In this document: piece after piece, positions 22,947-33,977 of the stretch
Layout: every line of letters begins with the position of its first letter
Numbering within the stretch: position 1 is the first letter of the stretch
Program-made: the position numbers and the translations under genes
The notes under the pieces: generated by a model
Seen by the model: the letters and a program-made list of their open reading frames with translations, nothing else
Database searches by the model: none
Told to the model about the DNA's origin: nothing
From: Magnolia sinica
Lineage: Eukaryota; Streptophyta; Magnoliopsida; Magnoliales; Magnoliaceae
DNA: 64,000 nt
Assembly: GCF_029962835.1 (NCBI RefSeq)
Contig: NC_080574.1
Coordinates: forward strand, 24,526,001-24,590,000
Direction: 5' to 3'

Positions 22947-22959
22947 TATCCTGCTCTAC

Positions 22960-23666
22960 CGTATCATCGCCCAAAGGGAATTGAAGTGATGAGGGATCCA
23001 GTCGTAGACTGAAACTGGGAGTTCGAAATTGTCCTTCCTTGGCAGTCTTTGATACGAAGCCTAGGAAAGATCTTCCACGCTATATGATTCTAGCCATACA
23101 AACCACTGACGGTACGTATCGTTTCCTTTATCCCTCTTATTTACAGGCGTCTAAGAGATTCTTCCGGGCATACCTCATCCAAGGGAGGGACCATCAGACC
23201 AACGGTCTGGATCATCAAAATAGAAGCCCCTAATTGTACGGATCGGCATATCAGAGACACTACTCCCGTTGGGTGTATCAGGAACAGGAGTCTGTGATAC
23301 TCGGGCTTGCGCACGACGCTTGATACGCAGGCACTCAGAACTTGTACACGCAGCACACATTAACTCAACTGTCTCAAAATCAGATCGGTTCAACAATCCT
23401 AACCTCTGATTAGTGGATGCTTGTGTAAGCAGGACCATTGGATATTTTCCATTTTTAACCGTCCAATAAACGTCGACTAGCAATCAGATAAGGTCATGCG
23501 TATCACCATCACACTTCGCCAGACTATCAAAGTTTTTCTCCAGTAACAGAACAAAGAATTCTAGCCTGAATAAATAGTAATTCAACAACGAAGGATAAAG
23601 AGAAAGACCTGCGATTAAGGAAACGTTGAGATTCCTCCCAGCTTCTATATTCCGTCCGTCGCTCAT
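22960..23666 (-). CDS. Tentative first coding exons of an unrecognised gene
   Basis: A possible first coding exon (23666-23609) begins ATGAGCGACGG (peptide MSDGRNIEAG...). It follows a strong pyrimidine-rich acceptor (ATTTCTCCCAG) and ends at donor GCAG/GTCTTT. In matching phase, a second exon could start at 23060 after TTTCCTAG and read GFVSKTAKEGQFRTPSF then SLRLDPSSLQFPLGDDT, ending at a possible donor (ACG/GTAGAG) at 22960. I do not recognise the protein. Only the two splice-phase-compatible frames support it, and nothing convincing follows to the left. A MITE insertion begins 13 bp past the possible donor. This may be a real gene start, a relic, or chance. Confidence 0.28.
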
Positions 23667-23916
23667 CTTCTTTCTCTGGGAGAAATAAATGAAAAAGAAA
23701 AGTAAAACAAGAAATACCCAGTTACATACCCTCAGCAGATAATAACAGAATAAAAACCAGAGCAAGTGCAAACGAGCCAAGATCTGTTGTCGACTCTAAT
23801 TTAAAATGAGAGGATGGTATTAATAAGTTTGCAAAGTGAGAGGTCCTGGATGTTAGTCAGGTTCACGCACCCATTAATGGGAAATGGTACTATCAGGTCG
23901 ACGTCATGGGAACTTC

Positions 23917-23960
<44 letters not shown>
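23917..23960. repeat. (CA)n(TA)n compound microsatellite
   Basis: About ten CA units followed by about a dozen TA units. Confidence 0.95.
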
Positions 23961-23966
23961 ACCTAT

Positions 23967-25111
23967 GTCCACCTGTCGACCACGTGGGCTGCATTGGTCA
24001 AATAGGTGTAACCTGCATGATTAGTGGGCTGGCCCGTTTTTTATTCGAGGAACATTCATATGCCCCAGCCTGATGAATGAGTCAAATGTAGCACGTGTGC
24101 CATACTGGTACGCTAAAGGTGCTGGACTCATTCAAATTATTCCAGGCCTACAAATAATGGGTTTTCTTAGTTTGGGTGGGAAGAATCTATGGACAAACAA
24201 TTGGTATTGTCTTGATGATGTTTACAGCTATCTGGATTGCAAAGAAGACTGACTCCGTGCAATATTCTTGAACTTATCCACAACCGTGCAAGAGAAAACA
24301 AGAAAGTAGATGATTAGACCTCCGTATCGTATGGCAAATAGATTAATAGTGCTTACAAGAAAGGATCACATATATATTCTGATGGATGTAAAACTTTGAC
24401 ACGAATCTCAATAGAATGTTTTACATCCAGCCCGTTCAAAGGTCGGTCCCGCCATGAAGATCATCAGGTGCAAAAACTAATACAATCCACTCATCTAGTC
24501 GGCAACAGCAAGTGTATTTTGTATTAGATTTCTGGCCATCCATTGTTTGTTACCTTGTAGCCCACCTGATCAATCCCGATTTTCACATCCAGTGATCTCC
24601 TGGTGAGACCCATTTTTGCACAGCTTGATTGTCCAACACATGTATGACAGATTGACATACATGGATACATGTGAACGTTCCTCATTTGGAGGAATACTCG
24701 GGAGGCAAACGCCTCAAAATGAGTTCGCCGCATTTTTTTTAATGCATTAGAGAAATAATCTCACTTCAGTCAACGCTAATGGTGATCTCTAATGCATAAT
24801 AACTTTCGAAAATGAGACGAACTCTCTAATGCACAATTATGAAAGTTAAACTAAGATGAACGTATTTTAGATGTCCACTAAACAAGGAAAACACAAATAG
24901 AAGAAAATGATTCCGCATCCTCTCTTTGTGAAAAAAAGGAAGAGATTTCCTTTTTGACAGCACTGTGATTGGTCACATCATCGCTGACTACCAATGAAGG
25001 ACAGGACATGACTACTTCTAACAAAATAGAGGATCTGGACTCAAAGAAAATACGTTTCTCTATTTTTTTCATTTTTTATTGCCATTTGTCCATTTGTTCT
25101 CATCTCCGGTC
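23967..25111. other. Intergenic, no gene recognised
   Basis: Unique-looking sequence with short, domain-free open frames. Bases 24740-24850 hold a short inverted pair around TCTCTAATGCA. Confidence 0.4.
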
Positions 25112-25120
25112 CGGAAGAGG

Positions 25121-25703
25121 GAGGCGGTTTGGCCAGTGACCCTGCCACTACCATATGGCTAGTGGTCGGTGATCTGTCGGCCCCACCATAATGTATGTCT
25201 TTCATCCACACCGTCCATCTATTTTTTCATATCATTTTATGGTATGATCCCAAAAATGATGTATCTCTAAATCTCAAGTGGGCCACATCACAGAAAACAG
25301 TGTGGATTGAACACCCACCATTAAAAACTTATTAGGGCACGAAAGTTTTGGATCAAGCAGATATTTGTTAAAAACTTATTAGGGCACGAAAGTTTTGGAT
25401 CAAGCAGATATTTGTTTATTCCCTTCATCCAGGTGTGTATCAACTAATCAACACGATGAATGTCAAATAAACTTTACAATGGGCCCTAGAAGGTTTTTAA
25501 CGGTGAAGATTCAATTCTTACTGTTTTTTGTGGTGTGGTCCACCTGAGATTTATATCACCTCATTTTTGGGATTAAGCAATAGAATGACATGAAAAAAAT
25601 AGATGGACGGCATGGGTAAAACACATACATCATGGTGCGGCCCACAGACCACAGACCACTAACCACGTGGCTAGTCGCAGCGTAACAAGCCAAACCGCAT
25701 CCC
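25121..25703. mobile_element. Mutator-like foldback MITE with internal tandem duplication
   Basis: The flanks CGGAAGAGG (25112-25120) and CGGAATAGG (25704-25712) agree at 8 of 9 positions. The ends GAGGCGGTTTGGC and GCCAAACCGCATCCC are inverted. A 47-bp segment (25321-25367) is repeated exactly at 25368-25414. Confidence 0.85.
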
Positions 25704-25989
25704 CGGAATAGGCATTCGCCTCAGGCCTGTTTGCTCATGTGGCTGCTGGGAATGCACCTGAGCCGTCCAACCAGTGGCCCTTGATTACCGATCCTAACCA
25801 TCAGTTTCTATCGGTGTCTCCTGTTTGAATATTTTGACACTGACTGTCCATTCCAAAGACACCGTTCACGTGGATAGGATGATCCAGTCGATGTGATCAT
25901 CTATTGAAAGATCCACTATTTGGACGCTTCAGATCCATTGCCCTACTATCACGTGACAGATATTTGATATTTACCGACGAACACCTATC

Positions 25990-26351
25990 CAGCCCGCTCA
26001 AGCAATAGATCCAAATCTCAGGTGGACCACACCATAAGGATTGAATGTCCACATTGAAAAACTTCGTGGGGGCACAAAATTTTTGGATCAAGCTGGCCTG
26101 TGTGACCTTATCAACAGGTGGGATGGAAAATAAACATTACTGTGGGCCCTAGGAAGTTTTGAATGGTAGAAATTCAACCCCTTCTGTGTGGTCCACTTGA
26201 GATTTGGATCTGCTTTATTTTTGGGAAAAAGCCTAAAATGAGCTGAAAAAACTGATGGACGGAATGGATATAAAACACATACATCAAGGTGGGCCCCACA
26301 GTCAGCGAAACACCCACTACGGTGTTACCCGGGCAACACGTAATCCGCTCC
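25990..26351. mobile_element. MITE, right end intact
   Basis: The right end is GGTGTTACCCGGGCAACACG then TAATCCGCTCC, after the core ACATCAAGGTGGGCCCC. The left end is truncated near 25990. Sequence at 27816-27842 (GGAGCAGATTAGTGTTACCC) resembles the inverse of this end. Confidence 0.65.
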
Positions 26352-27240
26352 TCTCGTCAATTTGTCTTTCCCAAATTCCAGTAGAAGATCGGTTGTAATT
26401 TAAAGAGTGGAGAAGCTGACGGGAGGAGGTTGTTATCCGTCTATTTTTGGGGCGTTCCATTTTCATGATGGGACAAACCTGCTAGACGGGTTTGATGCCA
26501 CACAACTCAGTGGGCCCCACACGCAGCTACTGCATTAAACCGTTTTAAATAACTGGCCTACGGCCGCCTCAATAAAGAAACATCAAATGACAATTCAAGA
26601 AATATCCACGATAAAAAGTTGAAAATTATCAAAAGGGAAAGAACAAAAAAATAAAAAAACGGATAATATAATGAAAAGTTTCCTATCGGTTGTGAAGAAC
26701 TACCACAAATTGATAATAGAAAACTATCAACTTCCACAATTTCAGCGAGAAATCGATAGTGAAGCTCGAAAAAACCAGAATATACGAGACTTAAAGTCGA
26801 AGAAATTGAGAGAAATTTCCAGTAGAAAACTAGCAAAAGTTAGAAAAAAATCACGTAAATGAATGGAATCTGGACTAATATCAGATATCAGTAATTTCAG
26901 CGTAACTTCGGTTTCAAATATCCAAACGCCTGCAGAGAACGAAAATCACAAGCGAAAAATGAAGAAATCGTGGATAGATCTATCAAATTTCCATCTGTTG
27001 CGTGTATTCCTACCTCCAATTCGAAAAAAAGAAAAAGAAATCGATTCAAACAAATAAAAGAAGAAAAATCTAAATCGAAGACAAGAAAGAAGCAATGATT
27101 CAAAAATACCTCGATCAATCCACTTGATTATCTGAGTTTTCCAACTTCGACAGCTTTCTCTGAGCAGCAAACCTCAATTCAATCGGAATTCAGATCGGAG
27201 CAGAAGCTCCGATGAATCAACCGTGTCGGGACTGACTTAC

Positions 27241-27510
27241 CGAAATTCTCTGGCTACCAGAAATCGATTCAAACGATTTGGAATCGAAATTGAATCCAAT
27301 CTCTTCTTCCAGAATTGCTCTGTTTTTTCTCGAAAGAAGGAAAAGGAAAAGAAAAACAACGAGAATACGAATTTCTTGAAAAAAAGGAAGCAATGGGAAA
27401 ATCTTTTTATGGTGGATTTATCTCCCTCCGTGAGTAGAGAAAGCAGACACGTTTTTTCGATGGGGGAAGGGAGAGAGAAGCATGAAAATTGCGACGAGAA
27501 AGAGAAGCAT
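27241..27510 (-). promoter_or_regulatory. Possible promoter/5' leader of a minus-strand gene
   Basis: On the minus strand a TATA-like TTTATAATG (near 27510) is followed by a pyrimidine-rich leader and a strong donor, TTTCG/GTAAGT (27241/27240). A T-rich, intron-like stretch follows leftward to about 26560. The nearest matching coding start is the weak one at 23666, so the link is speculative. Confidence 0.3.
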
Positions 27511-27969
27511 TATAAACAGCAGGGTCACCACCATTTTTAGCTTACTCTTGCTCGCGTGAGATTACCTCTCGTCACGCGTGCGAAAATGGTACACTTGTGT
27601 GGGATCGGGACCATTCACTGTGTAGGAATACTGTGATGATTTCCTTGCGTAAAAATGAATGGGTCTTCTTTTTTGTAAGATCGGACATTTGTTTGAGATA
27701 ATTGGACGGTTGAAAAATGACTCACGTACCACACGTGTGGTTGGCAGCTGTTTTGTGTAGGAAATGCTCGAACTGCTGTCTAGCACACTTGCGTTGTGCT
27801 GACGATCCCAAACGCCACACGCGGGGAGCAGATTAGTGTTACCCAGGTAAGGTGGGATTTAGGTGGATGGAATTGTTACAATAAATACATGTATAATGTA
27901 TTGTCCCTCGAGAGCCTGTTTGGCCGGACGGATCCCATGGGATTAGGAGTGATGGGATGGATTTTAAGG

Positions 27970-28788
27970 CAATGATGGTGGTGTCAGTGGATTGGTTTAA
28001 GATCCATGGACTGCTATATCCCGGGACAAGTACACCGAGTCCATTTGGCACGTTTGGCATATCCTAGGACCATGGCTGTCATGGTGTTTGGACGTGACAT
28101 GGGATTTAATGAATCCACTGGGCTATGATACTCTTCCTATTTGGATACAGGGATAAGGGAAGCAGAATTGGAAGCAGAGAAATTAAAGAATTGTTGCCTT
28201 TGTGGTTCGTTGGACGGTCAGGGCTACATGCATGCAGGTATAGTCATTACACATGTGGCTGTACTATAACGCAAATCCAACCAGACAAATTATAGGGACT
28301 ACTTTAGATTAACACCCCAAAGAGAATCAGATCGAACGGATAATCCTAACTGGTGACTGCAAAATGAACGTGTCATCATTCATTTGATGTTCGTCCATCT
28401 TTCCACATAAATTTCTTTTTGTATTAATTCAATCACAGCCTTCTCAGGTAACTGAACGGTTCAGATCGATTTCAAGCAAATGATACATGAAAATTATTCA
28501 CATGAAAGCCTATGTAAATCTAGCTTCTTATTTTCAAAACCTATCTTTTATGGAAGCCCACCCATGAAATGCAATCACCCAAATCAACTCATGTGCAAGT
28601 CCACATATCCAGTGGACCAGTGGACCACACTTACCGACTAATCATCCAATTAATATCACAATCAAGGTGAAGCACACATAATAATGTAGCACCTACGAAT
28701 TGAATATACCCATGTCGTGAAATCATCCACCATAAACAAGCAGTTCAAAGTAAGTACTCTCCTGTACACAACTAATAATACCTATAAT
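27970..28788. other. Non-coding left (3') part of the Harbinger element
   Basis: Sub-terminal GGATGGATTTTAAGG-type sequence, then AT-rich DNA without a recognisable domain. Confidence 0.5.
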
Positions 28789-29184
28789 TTAAAAGTAATA
28801 TATAAAGCAAAAAAAAAAAACTAGAATGACAATCATCAGTGCCAAGAATCTCTCTCCTGCTACAGAGGCGAGACCATCAGTAGACGCGGGCCTAAAAACC
28901 ATGGCCCGGGTCGTCTGTTGGATAGACGAAGTTGATGAATGATGGATATCAACCTCGTCCACTGATGTGGCCACATATCCCGAAGGAGATCCCCGTCCAT
29001 GTCCCGTCGGTGCACTGGTAAGACTGAAAAAACTGTCCCAACATGTCGTAGCTTCCGTCCAATTCTTGAATGCTCAATCTCGGCCTCCACTGTACCCCTC
29101 GACTTCTAGTCGCGCATCATCCCATGTAAGATAAATGCCTGGTCGATGCCCAACAAAGATAATGTAGTATTTTTCTTTGGCCAT
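28789..29184 (-). pseudogene. RNase H1 N-terminal/viroplasmin-like domain ORF in the Harbinger element
   Basis: The ATG at 29184 follows directly on an acceptor-like TTTACAG. The frame reads MAKEKYYIIFVGHRPGIYL, then TWDDARLEVEGYSGG, then, after an in-frame TGA (about 29076-29074), AFKNWTEATT. The pattern (YY-FVGHRPGIY-TW-D-V-GYSG-FKN-EA) matches the small RNase H1 N-terminal RNA/DNA-hybrid-binding domain, also found in plant viral inclusion proteins. After it comes a Ser/Thr-rich tail (EVDIHHSSTSSIQQTT) ending in a hydrophobic stretch. The TGA probably arose from CGA (Arg). It is third in line behind the nuclease and Myb-like ORFs, within the same terminal repeats. Domain recognition is by eye. 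Confidence 0.6.
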
Positions 29185-29639
29185 CTGTAAAGACATGTCC
29201 ATTATCGGAATGTATACTAACATATTTCGAATCAAATGCATTTAAAAATTATGAGGCATATCCAATCGATAAAAAAGAAATTGTCTTTGATCAAACATAA
29301 TGAAAAAGTTGTGAGTACGTACACTTTCTCCATTCGAAGTGTGTGATCCTATCTATAAAAATGTGCATACAAAAAACATTTGATCGACATGAAATTAAGA
29401 TATTACATAACCAGAAGTCATCTTAGGAGTAATCTAAGGTTAGTGGATAACACTGTATACAAAATATGAGTAATCTAAAAAAAAAAAAAAAAACCAGAAA
29501 GAGAGACAAAAAGTTATTACATGTTCAGAAATTCATCAAAAGAAATAAAGTCTATTATAGCAAATCTTCCCCCTCCCCAAATATTATCCAAACTGTAATG
29601 TAAATTTCAAAGTTTCTAAACCCTTTTAATCCTCTGCCA

Positions 29640-30821
29640 TCAATTAGAAGTACTACCATCATTACCCTTCAAATTAGATAGAGTTCTTTTCAGCCAATCA
29701 GCACGACATTCGGGCTGTAGAGCAACAAAAAATGATGCAAGCTTCTCATCCCTATTTAGGAGCTGACCAACCTCAGTAAACTCAGAATTGGTTAGCCCTT
29801 GAACCTCTTCAAGTATGTCTAAGACCCTACTTGTTCAGTTGACCTCTTTCTTAAGTCCTAAGTTACGCATAGCCTCTGCTACAGTCGTGAGAGACATGCC
29901 TAGGACATCGCAGGGACAAGCAGGTCGCATCCTTTTTGTTGTTGCACTCCCACCACGACTACTATCGGATTTGGTTCTACGACTAGGAGTGTTCTGAAAT
30001 GGCCTATTTTCTCTTGATTGGCTTTCAGTTGAATGGCCATAATTTCCAGGTGATTCATGGAGATTTTCTTCAGAGAGGTCCATGGTAACATCAGTATCAT
30101 CGTCGAGCTCTTTCCATGATTCGTTCAAGTCTTTATAAACATAAGACGAGGATGCGTCCATGTTCCTACTTCCTTGCGCATATCGTCCAGTAGCTTAGTC
30201 AGACCCTACAATCACCGCTAAATCATCCATTCGTTCAATTCGCTTGCCACGCAACCTCTCAGCTCTCGAATGAGACTACAAACAATGAAGAATTTGACAA
30301 TTAGATTTGACACACCGGTTTTAAATCATAAATATAGAAGGTGTATTAGTTGGCCTTCAACATTGTTAAACCATAGTTCGAGGGATTGTTACCTTTAAAT
30401 ACTCCTCCCAAAGTTCGTCTGGTACCGTCACGACCATGCGCTCACTTTCTCAACCAAAGCCGCTTGCAGCCAGCATGTCCCTTACATCGTTGTACTCCCT
30501 CTTATGATACCTCAATCTGTTCTGGACATTTTGCCAGCTGACAAGGATTTGAGTACGTTTATGGACCTCGTCGGCGACCACTTGATAGGCTTTTCTTTTG
30601 AAGCCATTATCAGCCTTTCGACCTAGCGCAATTTGCTCAATCAATGTGTTGAACAATATTTGATCTATAGTTCTGGTCTATTTGATCTTGGCGGTGCGAG
30701 AAGAAGGCTTTGCGAGGGATTTTATGGACTTCTCACGGGGTGAATAACGCGTCGATAAGACCGGGGTTCTCAACGGTGATTGCGTTGGAGTCGGTGTAGA
30801 ACCTCCCCAAATGTCCGACAT
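29640..30821 (-). pseudogene. Harbinger Myb/SANT-like DNA-binding protein, broken
   Basis: It starts MSDIWGGSTPTPTQSPL with a Ser/Pro-rich leader. A trihelix resembling the Myb/SANT-like domain follows (LFNTLIEQIALGRKADNGFK, then KAYQVVADEV, then WQNVQNRLRYHKREYNDVRD), and VTVPDELWEEYLK ends at a GTAACA donor (about 30390). The next exon carries an acidic, Ser-rich linker (SSYVYKDLNES, then RTKSDSSRGGSATTKR) and a C-terminal part (MSLTTVAEAMRNLGL, GQLLNRDEKLASFFAL). In-frame stops interrupt it after TAKIK, SGFG, VGSD and KKEVN. In this superfamily the Myb-like protein binds the ends and escorts the nuclease. It lies 250 bp downstream of the nuclease stop, in the same direction. Confidence 0.82.
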
Positions 30822-31070
30822 CTCACCTATGTATACATGTGAAAGCAGTTATAAAAGAAAATCATGTGGGTACAGTATCATTCAAACAGAGTATATGTCA
30901 ATGAGAGTGAAATAAATAGTAACTAATGTTTCATGGTAATTTATCAAACCTAAATACAAATACCAAATAGTAACATATCTATTATGTTTGCCATCAACTG
31001 TCAAAGTACTTAAGAAACTGAGTAGGCTTATCGAATCCTACTATTGTTTTAGACGTCTGCCTACATGCGC

Positions 31071-32404
31071 TCTGCAATCCTGTCACGAGTTCTGATCCAC
31101 TCTTCTTTCTCTCGTTGAGTGACTTGGACTAGCCATTGCCTTTCATCAATTGATGATACCTCATTTGGGATAGGATTAGCCTCAACGTTACCCACAAGTA
31201 CACCGATATTACGCAAATCTTGGTCCGATCCATCTTCTTTTCATATGAAATTATGTAGCACACAACAAACAACAACAATTTTGACCTGTGTATCAAAAGG
31301 ATATTGCATAACCGTCTTTAAAATTGAAAATCTCCCTTTCATCACACCGAAACATCGCTCAATTGCATTTCGCAATTGCGCATGTTGATAGTTAAGTAAT
31401 TCTTTCATATTCATGGGAGCTCTCCCGGTACAATACTCTTATAGATGGTATCGAACTCCACGATAAGGGGCCATGAACCCTGGTGAATAAGCATAACCTG
31501 CATCGACGATGAAGTATTTTCCTACATAATTGCAGGAATGATTCTTTCAGTCTTGTAGCAATATGATAATACGCAGTAAATGATGAGCGAATGATGGTGA
31601 AGATTATTTACCATGAGGCACAATCAGAGGATCATCATTTTATGTCAAGGCGTTATGTAGGACCCTTGCATCTGACGCTGAATCTTCCCATCCGGCTAAC
31701 ACGTATAATATTGACATATCAAACGAACAAGCAACAAGTACATTCTGAGACAAGATACCCTTTCGGTTGCGAAAGCTTGCATGCTTTGATGCCGGTATAT
31801 GTGAAGGAATATGTGTCCCATCTATTGCACCTACACAATCCTATAGTGGTGGAGTTTTCGAGCCCATAAGATTAGTATGAATGATGCAAAATTTAACCTT
31901 TAGATTCATGAACGAACCGTTGGTCGATAATGGTACCTAAAAATGTTGGCCCAATGTGTATTTGATTAAATCTCATTCGGAATTTCTGCGCCGGCTTGCT
32001 TAACATAATCAGCGTATAGGGAGACAACCACATCTAGAACTCGGTAAAAGTGACGGCTTTATAGTTTCACCTGAGCGACAGAATCTTTGTCCTATTACAC
32101 GATTACGCACATTATGCCTGACTGTATGCAGGAAAACGACTAGTTGTTCCTCCAAACTAACATTACATGTATCACGTAGGGTCGTCTTCTCACGCACTAC
32201 TTCACATAGATGAAAAAATGCATTATGTTTCATCCTAAATTGAGTAATGCAGTTCCTATCACCTGTACGAATAATAGAATTGATAAATCTGGCCCGCGCA
32301 TCATCCCTTATTCGAGCCGGCTCTCTAAACATGTAGTGTCGACAATATTCCTTAACAGCTGCAATGCATGCAACCATTGAAAGAACAACAATGGAATCGG
32401 CCAT
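31071..32404 (-). pseudogene. Harbinger DDE nuclease (HARBI1-like), broken
   Basis: The ORF starts at a good ATG (MADSIVVLSM) and carries the HARBI1 N-terminal helix region (FHLCEVVREK, LEEQLVVFLHTV, NRVIGQRF). A frameshift follows near SGETI (about 32060); the next part is recoverable in another frame (VLDVVVSLYADYVKQAG). Further on come the first catalytic Asp in AIDGTH, the second in GWEDSASDARV, and the Glu in NAIERCFGV, the DDE triad of this family. A conserved-position intron (PHG/GKYF, about 31610-31530) has GT-AG ends. In-frame stops occur after NALT, after YHL and after HNFI. The C-terminus finishes ERM. It would cut and join the transposon ends together with the Myb-like protein. 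In its present form it cannot encode an intact enzyme. Confidence 0.88.
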
Positions 32405-33070
32405 CTCTTCCTCATCTTCATCTTCTATAATCTATCTATCACCTATGTATACAAGTGGAAGTAGAAGGCTTTAATATTAGCTTATATAACGGATGTTAAA
32501 AAGCCAACACTGTAACAACGAAATGATATCTCTCGGTTATGAAAATTGACTCTTAACACTTTTCTTTTTTGGAAGAAATCAATATTCAAGTTTCTAAACC
32601 AAAATTTGGTAGAGAGGATGAAATCATAACAAATCTTGCTTTATACGATTCGGATGTAGATAGAGAGAGAGAATAAAAGAAGGAAAACAACAACAACAAC
32701 AGAAACAATAAGGAATGATGACGGATCATCCCAAAGCAGCCAAAGCAAAATCCAATATACAGGTTTTAAGAACCATAATATCTTCCCTTTGACAGCCCTT
32801 TCAAATGGGGCACCCCCTTTGACAGCCCTTTTAGCTAGTCGGTGATCTTTTGATCAATGCAACTTTTGGGCTATGTTCCATTCACGATGAGGCAACATGT
32901 TGGACAGACTGGATTGATGCATATTCATGCCATGTCCAAATCGGATGAAATGCACATCTTAACAATTTGCTGTGCTGGTAGATATTTGCTGCCTACAGTT
33001 TTTCACTTCAAAATGAATGGGGATTGGTTCTCATAACAATTTGCTGTGTTGACAGATGTTTCTCATGTAC
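32405..33070. other. Region between the nuclease start and the leader modules
   Basis: Contains a short GA tract (32660-32672), an AACAACAACAACAACAG tract, and a 17-bp local direct repeat (CCCTTTGACAGCCCTTT, near 32786 and 32815). Probably transposon leader. Confidence 0.4.
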
Positions 33071-33977
33071 ATGAGCTGCCTTTAGAACATACGTGCTTGC
33101 TTTTTTATATTCATTTGGGTGATCCTTGCCACCAATTATAATAGACTTTTTAGGAATTCAAATGGATGGTAAGGAAGAAGTCCGAGTAATGGACTTCGAC
33201 ATTCGAAGGGTAAAATGCTTCCGTAGGCAACTATGATCATTTTATGCCCTTTATCTTAAAGGAGACATGAATCATAACCCATCCACAGTACATCCTAACA
33301 AAAGAAAACCAGATTATGTGCATGTATGCCATATACAGATAGACAAGTAACTGGTGAGTAAGATATGTGCACTTAACACTGTACTGTCGCCATATGCAGG
33401 GATAAAGGAAAAAAAACTTCAAGCAAACATTCATCAAAGCAGAATATCCACAAAAGCATCTGACCCATTTCATCCCCACTTTGCAGCTTAAAAACCACCA
33501 TCAGGAGAACGAAACTCCTGTTTCGATACCCCATTTCACGATACCCTCTTTGCTATAATAGGCAAGCCGGCAACGTCCCATGAGAACGAAAGAGACCCGG
33601 CATCCGACGCTATCCTTCACCATAGAAAGCCAGATCTACCACTAAACCCTAAATCCATGAGAGGAATTGGGGAAGAAAACATAAATGTAAAAATTACATA
33701 CCTGTCGTTGCCAACCCATTCACAATCTGCAGAGACCTTACCTTCTCCACTACAACTTCTCAGCCGCAAGGAAGAGATGAAGCTATCTCTATATAGCCGA
33801 CGGATTAGATCGCCTGTAGAAGACGCAACCACACGCTAGAGATATTATCTCTAGGTATGGCTCGCTGTGACAGGGCCATCTGCAGAGACGCCATTTATCT
33901 CTTCTCTCCCGTACGAGAGAAATCCTACTGGAAATCGGAGAGAAATCTTGCTGGATTCGGTGGATGGGCTCGAGGAA
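33071..33977. repeat. 907-bp direct repeat, copy 1 (Harbinger leader module)
   Basis: Matches 35333-36239 base for base apart from scattered substitutions, with no net length change. On the minus strand its 33850-33706 part has a palindrome (CTAGAGAT, 3 bp, ATCTCTAG), a TATA-like GGCTATATAGAG and a donor-like GAGAAG/GTAAGG. Confidence 0.93.
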
